A stretch of 64,000 nt of DNA, taken from NCBI GenBank assembly GCA_017404145.1, contig JAFRCW010000006.1, forward strand, positions 1-64,000, written 5' to 3'. Origin of the DNA: Ruminococcus sp. (lineage in GTDB: Bacteria; Bacillota; Clostridia; Oscillospirales; Acutalibacteraceae). The position numbers and the translations under genes are program-made. The notes beneath the pieces are model-generated. The model ran no database searches and had not been told where the DNA came from. It worked only from the letters and a program-made list of their open reading frames with translations. Positions 9,117 through 17,277 of this stretch are shown piece after piece; the first letter of the stretch is position 1; the number at the start of each line of letters is the position of its first letter.

Positions 9117-9620
9117 TTATTCTTCTTCTTTCTTTTTCTTCTTATCGGGGTTGCGGAATACGATCAGCTTGGAGAATACATAGTTGAGCACCATAATGAT
9201 CGCGCTCATGATGATCGTCGCGTCCATGGTATCCTGCTTTAAAACCAGCTTGTTCACGCCGAGTCCTACCAGAAGCGCTACGCCGCCGATCTCGATGATG
9301 CCGGTGAGAAAACGAGAAAGGAAGAACTGCCAGAACTCTTTGATCGCGATGGAGGGCTTCCATGACTTGGACTCGAACACCCACAGCTTGTTGGTAACAT
9401 AGGCAAAGATGACCGCGAGCGTCCACGAGATCAGGGTGGCGACAAATACCACCGTCGAGTCATAGTGGAAGATCCACCAGTCGATCGATTCCTTCGGCAG
9501 AATGCTGTCAAACAGCGCGGAAAAGATCCACTGGGTGATCCATCTCACCAGCGTGGTCGCCACGCCGAAGATGAGATACATGATAATTTCTTTATACTTC
9601 GTCCAAAGATTCTTCATCAT
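9117..9620 (-). CDS. GtrA-like family membrane protein
   Basis: A 167-aa protein with four predicted membrane segments (about residues 13-32, 50-70, 95-115, 120-145) and a very basic, then acidic tail (KKKKKEEE). The N-terminal IMYLIFGVATTLVRW matches the GtrA family (PF04138), thought to help move polyprenyl-linked sugars across the membrane. The start codon lies inside the 3' end of the YfhO-like gene (29-bp overlap), so the two are translationally coupled; an ATG one codon later fits the AAAGG ribosome site equally well. Together with the YfhO and GT2 genes next door it completes a three-component glycosylation set. Confidence 0.85.
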   Translation of the reverse strand: MMKNLWTKYKEIIMYLIFGVATTLVRWITQWIFSALFDSILPKESIDWWIFHYDSTVVFVATLISWTLAVIFAYVTNKLWVFESKSWKPSIAIKEFWQFFLSRFLTGIIEIGGVALLVGLGVNKLVLKQDTMDATIIMSAIIMVLNYVFSKLIVFRNPDKKKKKEEE

Positions 9621-12363
9621 CTGATCCTTTCGCTTCTGTGGTTTCTTTCGCGGCGGCTTCGGGTTTTGTCACAGGCTTTGACGGCGCTTTGATCTTTCTG
9701 CGTTTTAAAAGAATAGGCAGCGTAATCATTGCGGCGAATATCAGAACGCCGACCACAGATATCAGAATACCCGCGGTCCAGCCCTCGGGGGTATATTTAA
9801 GCTTAATGACATGCGAGCCTTTATCAATATCAAAAGCGAGCATCGCGCCGCCGACAGGCTTGATTTCGACTTCTTCACCGTCGACATACGCTTTCCAGCC
9901 GTCGACATAAGAGATAGAAGTATAGAACAGACCGTCCTCTTCGACATTGATAATACCTTCTATATTGTCATCCGTTACTTTGGTAGCGGAGAATACGCTT
10001 TTAGAAAGCTGCTCATAGCCCTGCCGGAACACATCCTCGTTCATCATCGCGCAGTATACGGTGATCGAACCCGATTTTGTATCCTTGATGTCAGAGTAGA
10101 CGGAGAGCTTGTCGCCCTGTTTCACAGAACCGAACGTCATAATATACGGACGCTTGACATAATTCTGGTTAATATCCGTATCGTTGACCTTCAAGGTCAC
10201 ATTCTCGCTGCCGGAGGCGGTAAAATACGCAACCGCGACGCCGTCGTATGGCGCTTCATAGTTAAATTTTACATGAGGCGTTTCACCGGAGTCGTCAGAA
10301 GTGGAGAAGGTGTAGTTGCCGTAGGAGCTTTTATTCACGGGGAATTTTGCATAGTCGGTATGCCCTTGGTTGACTACCTCGAGATATTCATAAAGATTCG
10401 CTTCGATTCCCGTCGCCAGAGAGAACATCTTGTTCTGGTTGTCGATCGGGTTATCGGACATCGTATTAAAGGTAAATTTGTTGAGGTCGCGCGAGGTAAC
10501 AAAGCCCTGCGGGATATACCATTCGTTCTCGAGCAGCTTTACGCCCGATTCCTGAAGCAGAAGCGAGTTATGGGTAGTGTCGAGATACTTATCATAGGGA
10601 GAAATCAGATATTTGATGTTGAGCATCAGGTTGGTAAAGGGAGACGATTCCTGATAGGTATAACGGTTGGAGGCAATCCATCCGCAGATACCGAACTTCT
10701 CCATATAGGCGGTGATCGCCTTGTTGGTCATCGAGTTAAACATCGAGATACCGTCAAAGCCCTCCAGCGCATCGTCATTAAGGGTATAATATTTTGTGAC
10801 CTCGGTACGTTCGAGATCAATGCGCGAGGACTCCGCCTCGTTGATATAGTCGACACACGCCATGGTACTGTCGGTACCGAGAGGATAGTAGGACGCGTCG
10901 GTAACGGTAACGGTCTGGATACCGATATAAGCCGAACACGCCGCCTCCGCCAGCGCGATAATAAACACGCCCGTGACCAGCGCTGACTTGGGAACGATCT
11001 CGAGAACAAAAAGGATCAGCCAAGCAAATACGATGAAGCCTACGATCACCGTCGCGATAATCGCCTTGGTCTCATCATACTGAGCGGCAATCACTACCAT
11101 CGCGATAAAGCCCGCAAGTGTGACCAGCACCGTAATGAGCTTTGACTGTTCGATATACATCAGCGCTCTAAACGCCATATAAATCAGTACAAAGGAGAAC
11201 AGGAAAGAGAAACGGTGCGGCAGCATATTCGGGAAGTGGAAGCCGTGCCAGATATAGTCGAGCTGACGGATGATAAAGCTCAGAACAAAGAATACCATCA
11301 AAAATCCGCAGTAGATACGTTCTCTTGCCTTGATCTTGGAATTGGTAAAGAACAGGATGCCGAAGATGATCGATATTACGCCGGAAAATACATTGGGCAG
11401 ACCCTCTCTGGTAGTGGGGCTGACAAACTCCGCCGTCTGACCGATCGTTTTTCCGATGCCCTCCAGTACGCCGTTAAAATCCGCCGAAACACCCATATTG
11501 ACCGCAAAGGTCGCCGGGAAAGTGTTATCGGAGGAGTGGGTATGTCCCAAAGCGTAGTACGCGGGCACCACCAGTATCGCCGTGATCATCATCGCCACCG
11601 CGGTACATCCCACCATCTTCAGAAAATCGGTGAACAGCTTCTTGACGCTTTTGAACTCGGTGATCGAATAACCGATCGCAACCAGCATCACAAAAATACA
11701 GGTGAAGAAACCGATATAATAGTTGGCGAGGATCGACAGCGCCAGCGTCGCGATATAGAGCTTGAACTTGCCCTCCTTCAACAGAGCGATCGTTCCCGCG
11801 ATCACCAGCGGCAGCAGAGCGATGGTATCCAGCCAGATGACATTCCAGTAGTAGCCCATAACCATCGCGCACAAGGCGTAGAGGATACCGAACGCGGTAA
11901 TAGACGCGTCGTTCTTCTTGAACGCCATTCTCAAAAACCACGCGAAGAACAAGCCCGCGCAGCCGATCTTAACGCAGGTGATCACATATAGGAACTCTCT
12001 GAGCGCCGACGCAGGCACCAGAACCGAGAGAAAATTCAAGGGAGAGGCGAGATAATACGCCATCAGCGCGACATAGTTGGTACCGCCGCCCGAGCGCCAT
12101 GTCCACAGCAGCGAGCCGCCGCTTTGGAGCTTGTCCTGAAAATCTACCAAGAAGGGATAATACTGATGCCACAGGTCGGTTACGAGTATCTGCTTGTTGC
12201 CGAAAGGAGAAACTCCCTTGATGGCAAAAAATACAAACATCAGCAAGAAAGGAATGAAGAAAGCCAGAATCAGGAATATATTTCTCCCAAGAAAGCCCTT
12301 AAAGCCTTTCTGTTCCTTTGGTTTTTTGGGCTTTATACCCGCTTTTGTTTTGGTTCCTGTCAT
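9592..12363 (-). CDS. YfhO-family multi-pass membrane glycosyltransferase
   Basis: A 923-aa protein with about a dozen membrane segments in its first 530 residues, a long extracytoplasmic beta-rich part (about 530-860), a final membrane helix near 880 and a Lys/Glu-rich cytoplasmic tail. The early LWHQYYPFL and the ending YVDGWKAYVDGEEVEIKPV followed by AFDIDKGSHVIKLKYTPEG are typical of YfhO (PF09586). YfhO proteins are GT-C-like enzymes that transfer a sugar from a lipid carrier to a cell-envelope polymer; in Bacillus YfhO works with CsbB on lipoteichoic acid. The ATG at 12363 has AAAGGTG upstream; ATG 21 bases earlier does not. Confidence 0.87.
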   Translation of the reverse strand: MTGTKTKAGIKPKKPKEQKGFKGFLGRNIFLILAFFIPFLLMFVFFAIKGVSPFGNKQILVTDLWHQYYPFLVDFQDKLQSGGSLLWTWRSGGGTNYVALMAYYLASPLNFLSVLVPASALREFLYVITCVKIGCAGLFFAWFLRMAFKKNDASITAFGILYALCAMVMGYYWNVIWLDTIALLPLVIAGTIALLKEGKFKLYIATLALSILANYYIGFFTCIFVMLVAIGYSITEFKSVKKLFTDFLKMVGCTAVAMMITAILVVPAYYALGHTHSSDNTFPATFAVNMGVSADFNGVLEGIGKTIGQTAEFVSPTTREGLPNVFSGVISIIFGILFFTNSKIKARERIYCGFLMVFFVLSFIIRQLDYIWHGFHFPNMLPHRFSFLFSFVLIYMAFRALMYIEQSKLITVLVTLAGFIAMVVIAAQYDETKAIIATVIVGFIVFAWLILFVLEIVPKSALVTGVFIIALAEAACSAYIGIQTVTVTDASYYPLGTDSTMACVDYINEAESSRIDLERTEVTKYYTLNDDALEGFDGISMFNSMTNKAITAYMEKFGICGWIASNRYTYQESSPFTNLMLNIKYLISPYDKYLDTTHNSLLLQESGVKLLENEWYIPQGFVTSRDLNKFTFNTMSDNPIDNQNKMFSLATGIEANLYEYLEVVNQGHTDYAKFPVNKSSYGNYTFSTSDDSGETPHVKFNYEAPYDGVAVAYFTASGSENVTLKVNDTDINQNYVKRPYIMTFGSVKQGDKLSVYSDIKDTKSGSITVYCAMMNEDVFRQGYEQLSKSVFSATKVTDDNIEGIINVEEDGLFYTSISYVDGWKAYVDGEEVEIKPVGGAMLAFDIDKGSHVIKLKYTPEGWTAGILISVVGVLIFAAMITLPILLKRRKIKAPSKPVTKPEAAAKETTEAKGSDDEESLDEV

Positions 12364-12483
12364 AATGTCACCTTTGTTGTACAAAAAATTTGAATATCAC
12401 AAAGTAATTCATTATAATATTAGCACGATTCAAGGTCAAGGTAAACCTTTATTTGCAAAATAATTAAAATTTTTTCATATTCA

Positions 12484-12512
12484 TTTACTTTGAAAGAATA
12501 CTTTGCTATAAT
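12484..12512 (+). promoter_or_regulatory. Sigma-A promoter of the GT2 gene
   Basis: TTTACT, 17-bp spacer, TATAAT, ending 41 bases before the GTG start at 12553. The divergent YfhO-GtrA operon starts at 12363. Confidence 0.75.
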
Positions 12513-12552
12513 GCTATCGAAATCTTTCCCATTGAATGGAGGCGTTTTCTCT

Positions 12553-13485
12553 GTGAAACTGATCGATATTGTGGTCCCCTGTTATAACGAAGAAGAAGTC
12601 CTTCCCCTTTTTATTGAAGAAACCAATCGCGTGATCGATACGATCCGTCACTACCGTTTTCGCTATATTTTTGTCAACGACGGTTCCAAAGACAAGACCC
12701 TGATGGTGCTGAGAACCTTGGCGTCGCGATTTCCCAATGTCAGATATATCTCCTTCTCCCGCAACTTCGGCAAAGAAGCGGCGATGTACGCGGGGCTTCA
12801 GCACTCCACCGGCGACTATGTCATCGTAATGGACGCAGATCTCCAGCATCCTCCCAAGATGTTCCCCGATATGATCAAGGGCGTCGAAGAAGGCTATGAC
12901 TGCTGCGCTCTCTACCGCGCGAAACAAAAGGGTGAAAGTAAAATCCGTCAGCTGGTATCGAAGATCTTCTTCTCTTTCCAAAACAAGATCTCCGACGTCA
13001 AGATGCCCGACGGCGCGGTGGACTACCGCATTATGTCCAGACAGATGGTGGATTCCATCGTCAAGCTCTCGGAAAAACAGCGTTTTTCCAAGGGTATCTT
13101 CTGCTGGGTCGGATACAATACCAAATGGATCGAATACCAGAACGTGGAGCGCACCGTAGGCGCCACCAAGTGGAGCATCTGGGGACTGTTCAAATACGCC
13201 CTTGACGGCATCACATCGTTCTCAGTCGCGCCGCTGCGCTTTATCGCGGTGCTGGGCTTTGTGATTTTCTTGCTGTCGCTGATCTGGATCATCATCACGC
13301 TGGTGCAGACGCTGATCATGGGTATCGATGTGCCCGGTTATGTCACCACCCTCTGCGCGGTGCTGTTCTCGGGCGGTATCGTAGAGATGAGCGTCGGTAT
13401 CATCGGCGAATATATCGGCAGAATCTATATCGAGGCGAAGGACAGACCGATCTACATTGCAAGCGAGACAAATTTTGAAGATTAA
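12553..13485 (+). CDS. GtrB/CsbB-type family 2 glycosyltransferase
   Basis: A 310-aa protein. Residues 1-220 form a GT-A fold family 2 glycosyltransferase (DIVVPCYNEEEVL; acceptor/metal motif VMDADLQHPP; later W in VGATKWSIWGLFKYA). Two C-terminal membrane helices (about 230-255 and 265-290) and the motif GEYIGRIYIEAKDRPIY identify the GtrB/CsbB/DPM1-like group that loads a sugar onto undecaprenyl phosphate in the cytoplasm. The start is GTG at 12553, because GGAGG lies 10 bases upstream; the longer frame has no ribosome site. It is divergent from the YfhO-GtrA pair, which would flip and then transfer the sugar. Confidence 0.9.
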   Translation: MKLIDIVVPCYNEEEVLPLFIEETNRVIDTIRHYRFRYIFVNDGSKDKTLMVLRTLASRFPNVRYISFSRNFGKEAAMYAGLQHSTGDYVIVMDADLQHPPKMFPDMIKGVEEGYDCCALYRAKQKGESKIRQLVSKIFFSFQNKISDVKMPDGAVDYRIMSRQMVDSIVKLSEKQRFSKGIFCWVGYNTKWIEYQNVERTVGATKWSIWGLFKYALDGITSFSVAPLRFIAVLGFVIFLLSLIWIIITLVQTLIMGIDVPGYVTTLCAVLFSGGIVEMSVGIIGEYIGRIYIEAKDRPIYIASETNFED

Positions 13486-13503
13486 GAATGGATAAAAAAC
13501 TAC

Positions 13504-13541
13504 GCGGCTGCCGCAAAAGGATACGCGGCAGCTGCATTTTT
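13504..13541 (+). terminator. Terminator of the GT2 gene
   Basis: GCGGCTGCCGC pairs with GCGGCAGCTGC around a 10-nt loop and is followed by ATTTTT. Confidence 0.85.
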
Positions 13542-13589
13542 ATAAAATCACCCCAATTTCACTTGTGAAAAACATTTTTCAAAAAACTA

Positions 13590-13618
13590 TTGAAATTTCT
13601 AATAAGTTATGCTATCAT
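13590..13618 (+). promoter_or_regulatory. Promoter of tRNA-Thr
   Basis: TTGAAA, 17-bp spacer, TATCAT, 30 bases before the mature tRNA 5' end. Confidence 0.7.
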
Positions 13619-13648
13619 AGTAGGGCTGAAAGAAAAAAGCAAGTAATT

Positions 13649-13721
<73 letters not shown>

Positions 13722-13727
13722 TCACAC

Positions 13728-13756
13728 AAAAGGCACTTCGTGAGGGGTGCCTTTTT
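13728..13756 (+). terminator. Terminator of tRNA-Thr
   Basis: AAAAGGCAC pairs with GTGCCTTTT around TTCGTGAGGG, followed by TTTTG. Confidence 0.85.
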
Positions 13757-13913
13757 GCGTGAGCTGTAAGGGCGGATTCGATTTTTCCGGGGTCCCCGAG
13801 ATTCCCTGAATCTTGGGGAGAGAAGGAGAGGCGGAGCGATACGGAAACGGTCAAGCGTGACCGTTTCCAATGAGCACAGCCCGCGACGACGAGGTTATCA
13901 GCTCCATATCAGG

Positions 13914-13950
13914 ACAACACCGTTAATACAATTTGGCGGTGTTGTTTCTT
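13914..13950 (+). terminator. Hairpin terminator resembling the mobile element's attB
   Basis: ACAACACCG pairs with CGGTGTTGT and is followed by TTCTTTT. The preceding CATATCAGG and the arms closely match the attB arm at 19041-19060 (CATATCAAAACAACACCG), so this is a diverged second copy of the integration-site hairpin. Confidence 0.6.
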
Positions 13951-14280
13951 TTGCCAAGGCTCCTTTAGTAAAGGGAGGCTAAATATAAGCACAAAAACCA
14001 CTCTATTGCCCTCAAACTAAGGGCTTAGATTGGTTTTCCTTTTAGTTTGGTTGATAAATTAGTTGTTAATCGTGATTGCCTTTAACAATCTACTACTGAA
14101 GGGGTTAATGCATCATTTTCATAAAATACAGTCTTGATTATAATTTGGTCGTATTATAGCATACACTCTGACAAATATCTACCATTTTGAGATAATCTGC
14201 TTTATCAATAGTCGAGATAAAACCGCGAACAGAATAGTATAGTTAACAAACAAGCAATGGCAATCCTGTCGTTAAAACAG

Positions 14281-14309
14281 TAGACAATTTATCCGTGCTA
14301 TGATATAAT
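14281..14309 (+). promoter_or_regulatory. Sigma-A promoter of the first methyltransferase-STAS gene
   Basis: TAGACA, exact 17-bp spacer, TATAAT; transcription would start about 35-40 bases before the ATG. Confidence 0.75.
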
Positions 14310-14353
14310 CTCCATATGATAAATCGAAATACATTAAGAAAGGAAGGAAAATG

Positions 14354-15604
14354 ATGGACAATATTCAAGAATTAAGAGAGATCGTCAATCCGGTATTCAA
14401 TACGGCGAAATCCTGCGTACAGTTGGTCGCTGCCGCAGGTGATGAGGACTCAAGAAAGCTGCTCGGCGTTCTGGGATTCGGAAACATCGCGGATAAGGCA
14501 GATAACAAGGGGGTTCCTCCGCAGCTGGCAGAAAAGGTAAAACAGCTATTTCCGGTATACGCTGTCCTCACCGAATCCCGCTTTCAAGTTGTCAACAACC
14601 TTATTCAGTCTGTTTCAGACAGGATCGTGGTAGACCTGCCCTGCGGGTATACGGCGCGCGGCATTAAAATGTCACGTCAGGGAAGGGTTTATTATGGCTT
14701 TGACCTGCCCGCTGTCATAGATGAGATCGGTCCCGCTGCCGCTAAGATACACAGCGGTGATCAAAACATTCACTATGATGCTGTGGATGCTACAAACTAT
14801 GACTCCATGGCGGCGCCGTTGGAGGATGAAAAGAGAGAACTCCTGATCACCACAGAAGGTCTTTTGATGTACTTTTCACAGCAGGAGCTTGAAGAAGTCT
14901 TTTCCAATATTCGCCGTATTCTTCAAAAGCACGGCGGCAGCTGGATCATTGTGGATCGCGCCTTCTCCTTCTATGCCAACGACCAAAAGCTTGCCGGTGC
15001 TATTCTGGACAATGATCCTGAAATGGTAGCGTTATTCTCCGCCATTACGAAAAAAGCTGCCGGAGCGGTAGCCGATGTGAAGTTCTATGATAACATTATC
15101 TTTCAAGGAACGGATGAGGAGATCACGACCTTCATTGAAAAGATGGGCTTTGAACTCAAAGAGATCAGTATGGCAGATTATCTTCCCGATCATCTTAAAG
15201 CTCTTTCTTCCATGCCTCAGGCTGAGGCAAGGGTCAAGGATGTTTTCCGAAATATGTATTTCTGGGAACTGACGGTAAAGGGCAAAAGAGAAGAGGAAAC
15301 CGAAAAGGTCTTACCTTTCCGCGTTGAGTCCGAATGTAAGGACGGTAAGTTCACAGCCATGATACAGGGTCGGATGGATACGATCACCGCGCCGGAGCTG
15401 TTGGAACAATTCCGCAAGGCGGACAAAGTCAAAGCGATCGAGCTCCATATCGAGAAGATGTCTTATATTTCCTCTGCCGGACTGCGGGTACTTCTGATGA
15501 TGTATAAGTCCTTGGAAAACAAGGATCAGTTTAAACTGGTAGGAATGACCGACAGCGTAAAGGAAATCATGGAAGTAACAGGATTTGATCAGTTTCTGCT
15601 TTGA
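14354..15604 (+). CDS. Leucine-carboxyl-methyltransferase-like protein fused to a STAS domain (copy 1)
   Basis: A 416-aa cytoplasmic protein. Residues about 60-300 look like an S-adenosylmethionine-dependent methyltransferase of the LCM (PF04072) type: motif I VDLPCGYTARGIKM, then YYGFDLPAVIDE (acidic residue after strand 2) and LLITTEGLLMYFS. Residues about 330-416 are a STAS domain: GRMDTITAPELLEQF, then MSYISSAGLRVLL, where the serine pair is the phosphorylation site of SpoIIAA/RsbV proteins, and EVTGFDQFLL. GGAAGG lies 6 bases upstream of this ATG; an ATG one codon earlier is possible. Substrate unknown. The fusion suggests that partner switching controls methylation. Copy 2 follows at 15989, and a phosphatase/kinase pair lies at 39.7-41.6 kb. 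Confidence 0.8.
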   Translation: MDNIQELREIVNPVFNTAKSCVQLVAAAGDEDSRKLLGVLGFGNIADKADNKGVPPQLAEKVKQLFPVYAVLTESRFQVVNNLIQSVSDRIVVDLPCGYTARGIKMSRQGRVYYGFDLPAVIDEIGPAAAKIHSGDQNIHYDAVDATNYDSMAAPLEDEKRELLITTEGLLMYFSQQELEEVFSNIRRILQKHGGSWIIVDRAFSFYANDQKLAGAILDNDPEMVALFSAITKKAAGAVADVKFYDNIIFQGTDEEITTFIEKMGFELKEISMADYLPDHLKALSSMPQAEARVKDVFRNMYFWELTVKGKREEETEKVLPFRVESECKDGKFTAMIQGRMDTITAPELLEQFRKADKVKAIELHIEKMSYISSAGLRVLLMMYKSLENKDQFKLVGMTDSVKEIMEVTGFDQFLL

Positions 15605-15720
15605 TTTTTCTATGTTTGTAAAACGGCAAGAGCGGTAGGATAATCTTGCGATTATTACACCGCACCTTCGTTTTTTCGCGTTAATAATAGTATTATTTCT
15701 TACGTCCTGACGCAAGTTAA

Positions 15721-15755
15721 AACGCTAATGGCAGTGCGCCGTTAGCGTTTTTCTT
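15721..15755 (+). terminator. Terminator of methyltransferase-STAS copy 1
   Basis: AACGCTAATGGC pairs with GCCGTTAGCGTT (one G-T pair), followed by TTTCTTTT. The rest of the 384-bp gap to the next gene holds a direct repeat ATACAGAGCTT (15826 and 15841) within a weaker AACCTCAG/CTGAGGTT hairpin, and a promoter. Confidence 0.85.
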
Positions 15756-15866
15756 TTGGCTTAAACAGTGGGTTTCTGAGAATATCCGGCTTAATATCAA
15801 AAAACAACCTCAGTCTGAGGCTCCGATACAGAGCTTCTCAATACAGAGCTTTCCTGAGGTTTTGCG

Positions 15867-15895
15867 TTGACAAAAGTGACCGAGAACTTTATTAT
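15867..15895 (+). promoter_or_regulatory. Sigma-A promoter of the second methyltransferase-STAS operon
   Basis: TTGACA, 17-bp spacer, TATTAT. The leader to the ATG at 15989 is about 85 bases. Confidence 0.7.
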
Positions 15896-15988
15896 AAGAC
15901 TATCGGCAGCAACCAAAAACCGTGACAAAGACACCTGCCGCTGCAAAGAATATTATTTTACATTCATTTAGTGTAGGAGGAAACAAAA

Positions 15989-17257
15989 ATGGACAACAAC
16001 TTTGAACCGGATCTTTCCTTGCTGGAACGGGTGAACCCAGTATTCAACACGGCAAAGGTCACGCTGTTCCAGCTATCCGGCGCGGGAGATACAGACGCCG
16101 CGGCGATCGCCGAAAAGCTGGGACTGACTTTGGAAGGAACCCATAATACAGAGAATTCTACCGTGCTTCCCGAGCAGCTGCTTGCCGGTATCGTCAATAT
16201 GGAAGCGCGCTTTAAGACCATGTCGAAGCTGGCTGAACAGTCAAACTGCTCCGTACTCGTCGATCTGCCCTGCGGTTATACTCCCCGGGCGATCCAAATG
16301 TCAAGAAAGGGACTGCGCTTTATCGGCTTGGATCTTCCGGCTACGATCTCTGAGGCAGAACCGGCGATCCTGTCTTTGATCGAACCCGAAAAGCGGGAAT
16401 TCGTACAATTTTCCGCTGTTGACGCGACGAATTACGCATCGCTGAAAGCGGCGCTTAAGGACGAATCCGGAGAAGTATGCATCACAACAGAAGGGTTGTT
16501 GATGTACTTTACGGATTCCGAAGCGGGCGAGTTATGCGATAACATCCGGCGAATTCTGGAGGAACACGGCGGCGTATGGCTGACGGCCGATCCCGAGATC
16601 ACACTGTTTTACATACTGACGCTGCAGTCGATCTGCGGCGACCGTTTCATGGAGATCATGATGAACGCAAAGCAGCAGATGGCGGATAAATCGGACGTCA
16701 AACTCGGCGGCAACCGACTGCTTATTAAGCCGCAGGATGCGGCGGGCAGCATGAAAACCGCGATGATGTTCCTTGCAGAGCACGGACTCAAAGCGGAGCG
16801 CATGATCCTGCACGATCATCTGCCTGAGTTGAACAGCCTCTCATCGCTCACGCCCGAACAGGCGGCGACTTTCATCGAGAATATGAAGAAATGCGCCTTC
16901 TGGAAAATCACTCTCGCCGACAGGACTAAGCAGCTTGACGCCTCGGATGCGGGGAGCAGCGGCTTTGACGTATCGGCAAATCTTGACGCGGCAACGCTGA
17001 ATATGGCGTTTAACGGCAGACTGGATACGATCACAGCGCCTCATCTTCTGGCTTTCTATGAGGCGCATAAGGATCAGGTAAAATCGGTTCGTATCGACTG
17101 CAAAAAACTCGACTATATCTCGTCGGCAGGCTTGCGTGTATTGCTGATCATGCATAAGGGCTGTGTCGGCGGCGTTACGCTTTTCGGCGTCAACGACGTT
17201 GTGAGGGAAATACTGGAGCAAACGGGATTTGACGCAGCCGTCAATATCGAGGAATAG
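15989..17257 (+). CDS. Leucine-carboxyl-methyltransferase-like protein fused to a STAS domain (copy 2)
   Basis: A 422-aa paralogue of the preceding gene, with the same N-terminal signature (VNPVFNTAK), SAM motif VLVDLPCGYTPRAIQM, FIGLDLPATISEA and ITTEGLLMYFTDSE. The C-terminal STAS domain (about 338-422) has GRLDTITAPHLLAFY and LDYISSAGLRVLLIMHKG, so the phosphorylatable serine is kept. The middle part diverges most from copy 1, which suggests a different substrate. AGGAGG sits 8 bases upstream of the ATG. A condensation-like protein follows after 20 bases and is probably its partner in one pathway. Real methyltransferase activity is inferred from motifs only. Confidence 0.8.
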   Translation: MDNNFEPDLSLLERVNPVFNTAKVTLFQLSGAGDTDAAAIAEKLGLTLEGTHNTENSTVLPEQLLAGIVNMEARFKTMSKLAEQSNCSVLVDLPCGYTPRAIQMSRKGLRFIGLDLPATISEAEPAILSLIEPEKREFVQFSAVDATNYASLKAALKDESGEVCITTEGLLMYFTDSEAGELCDNIRRILEEHGGVWLTADPEITLFYILTLQSICGDRFMEIMMNAKQQMADKSDVKLGGNRLLIKPQDAAGSMKTAMMFLAEHGLKAERMILHDHLPELNSLSSLTPEQAATFIENMKKCAFWKITLADRTKQLDASDAGSSGFDVSANLDAATLNMAFNGRLDTITAPHLLAFYEAHKDQVKSVRIDCKKLDYISSAGLRVLLIMHKGCVGGVTLFGVNDVVREILEQTGFDAAVNIEE

Positions 17258-17277
17258 TATCATACAGGAGAAAGAAT

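Larger units (their letters stand above)
13757..14353. other. 597-bp intergenic region after tRNA-Thr
   Basis: No coding frame with a ribosome site is visible. The first 110 bases are G/C-rich and contain a palindrome at 13842-13867 (GGAAACGGTC paired with GACCGTTTCC). At 13893-13906 GGTTATCAGCTCCA copies, with two mismatches, the last bases of tRNA-Thr (13711-13724). At 13914-13945 is an attB-like hairpin (listed separately). The remaining 400 bases are A/T-rich with only the promoter at 14281. Confidence 0.6.
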
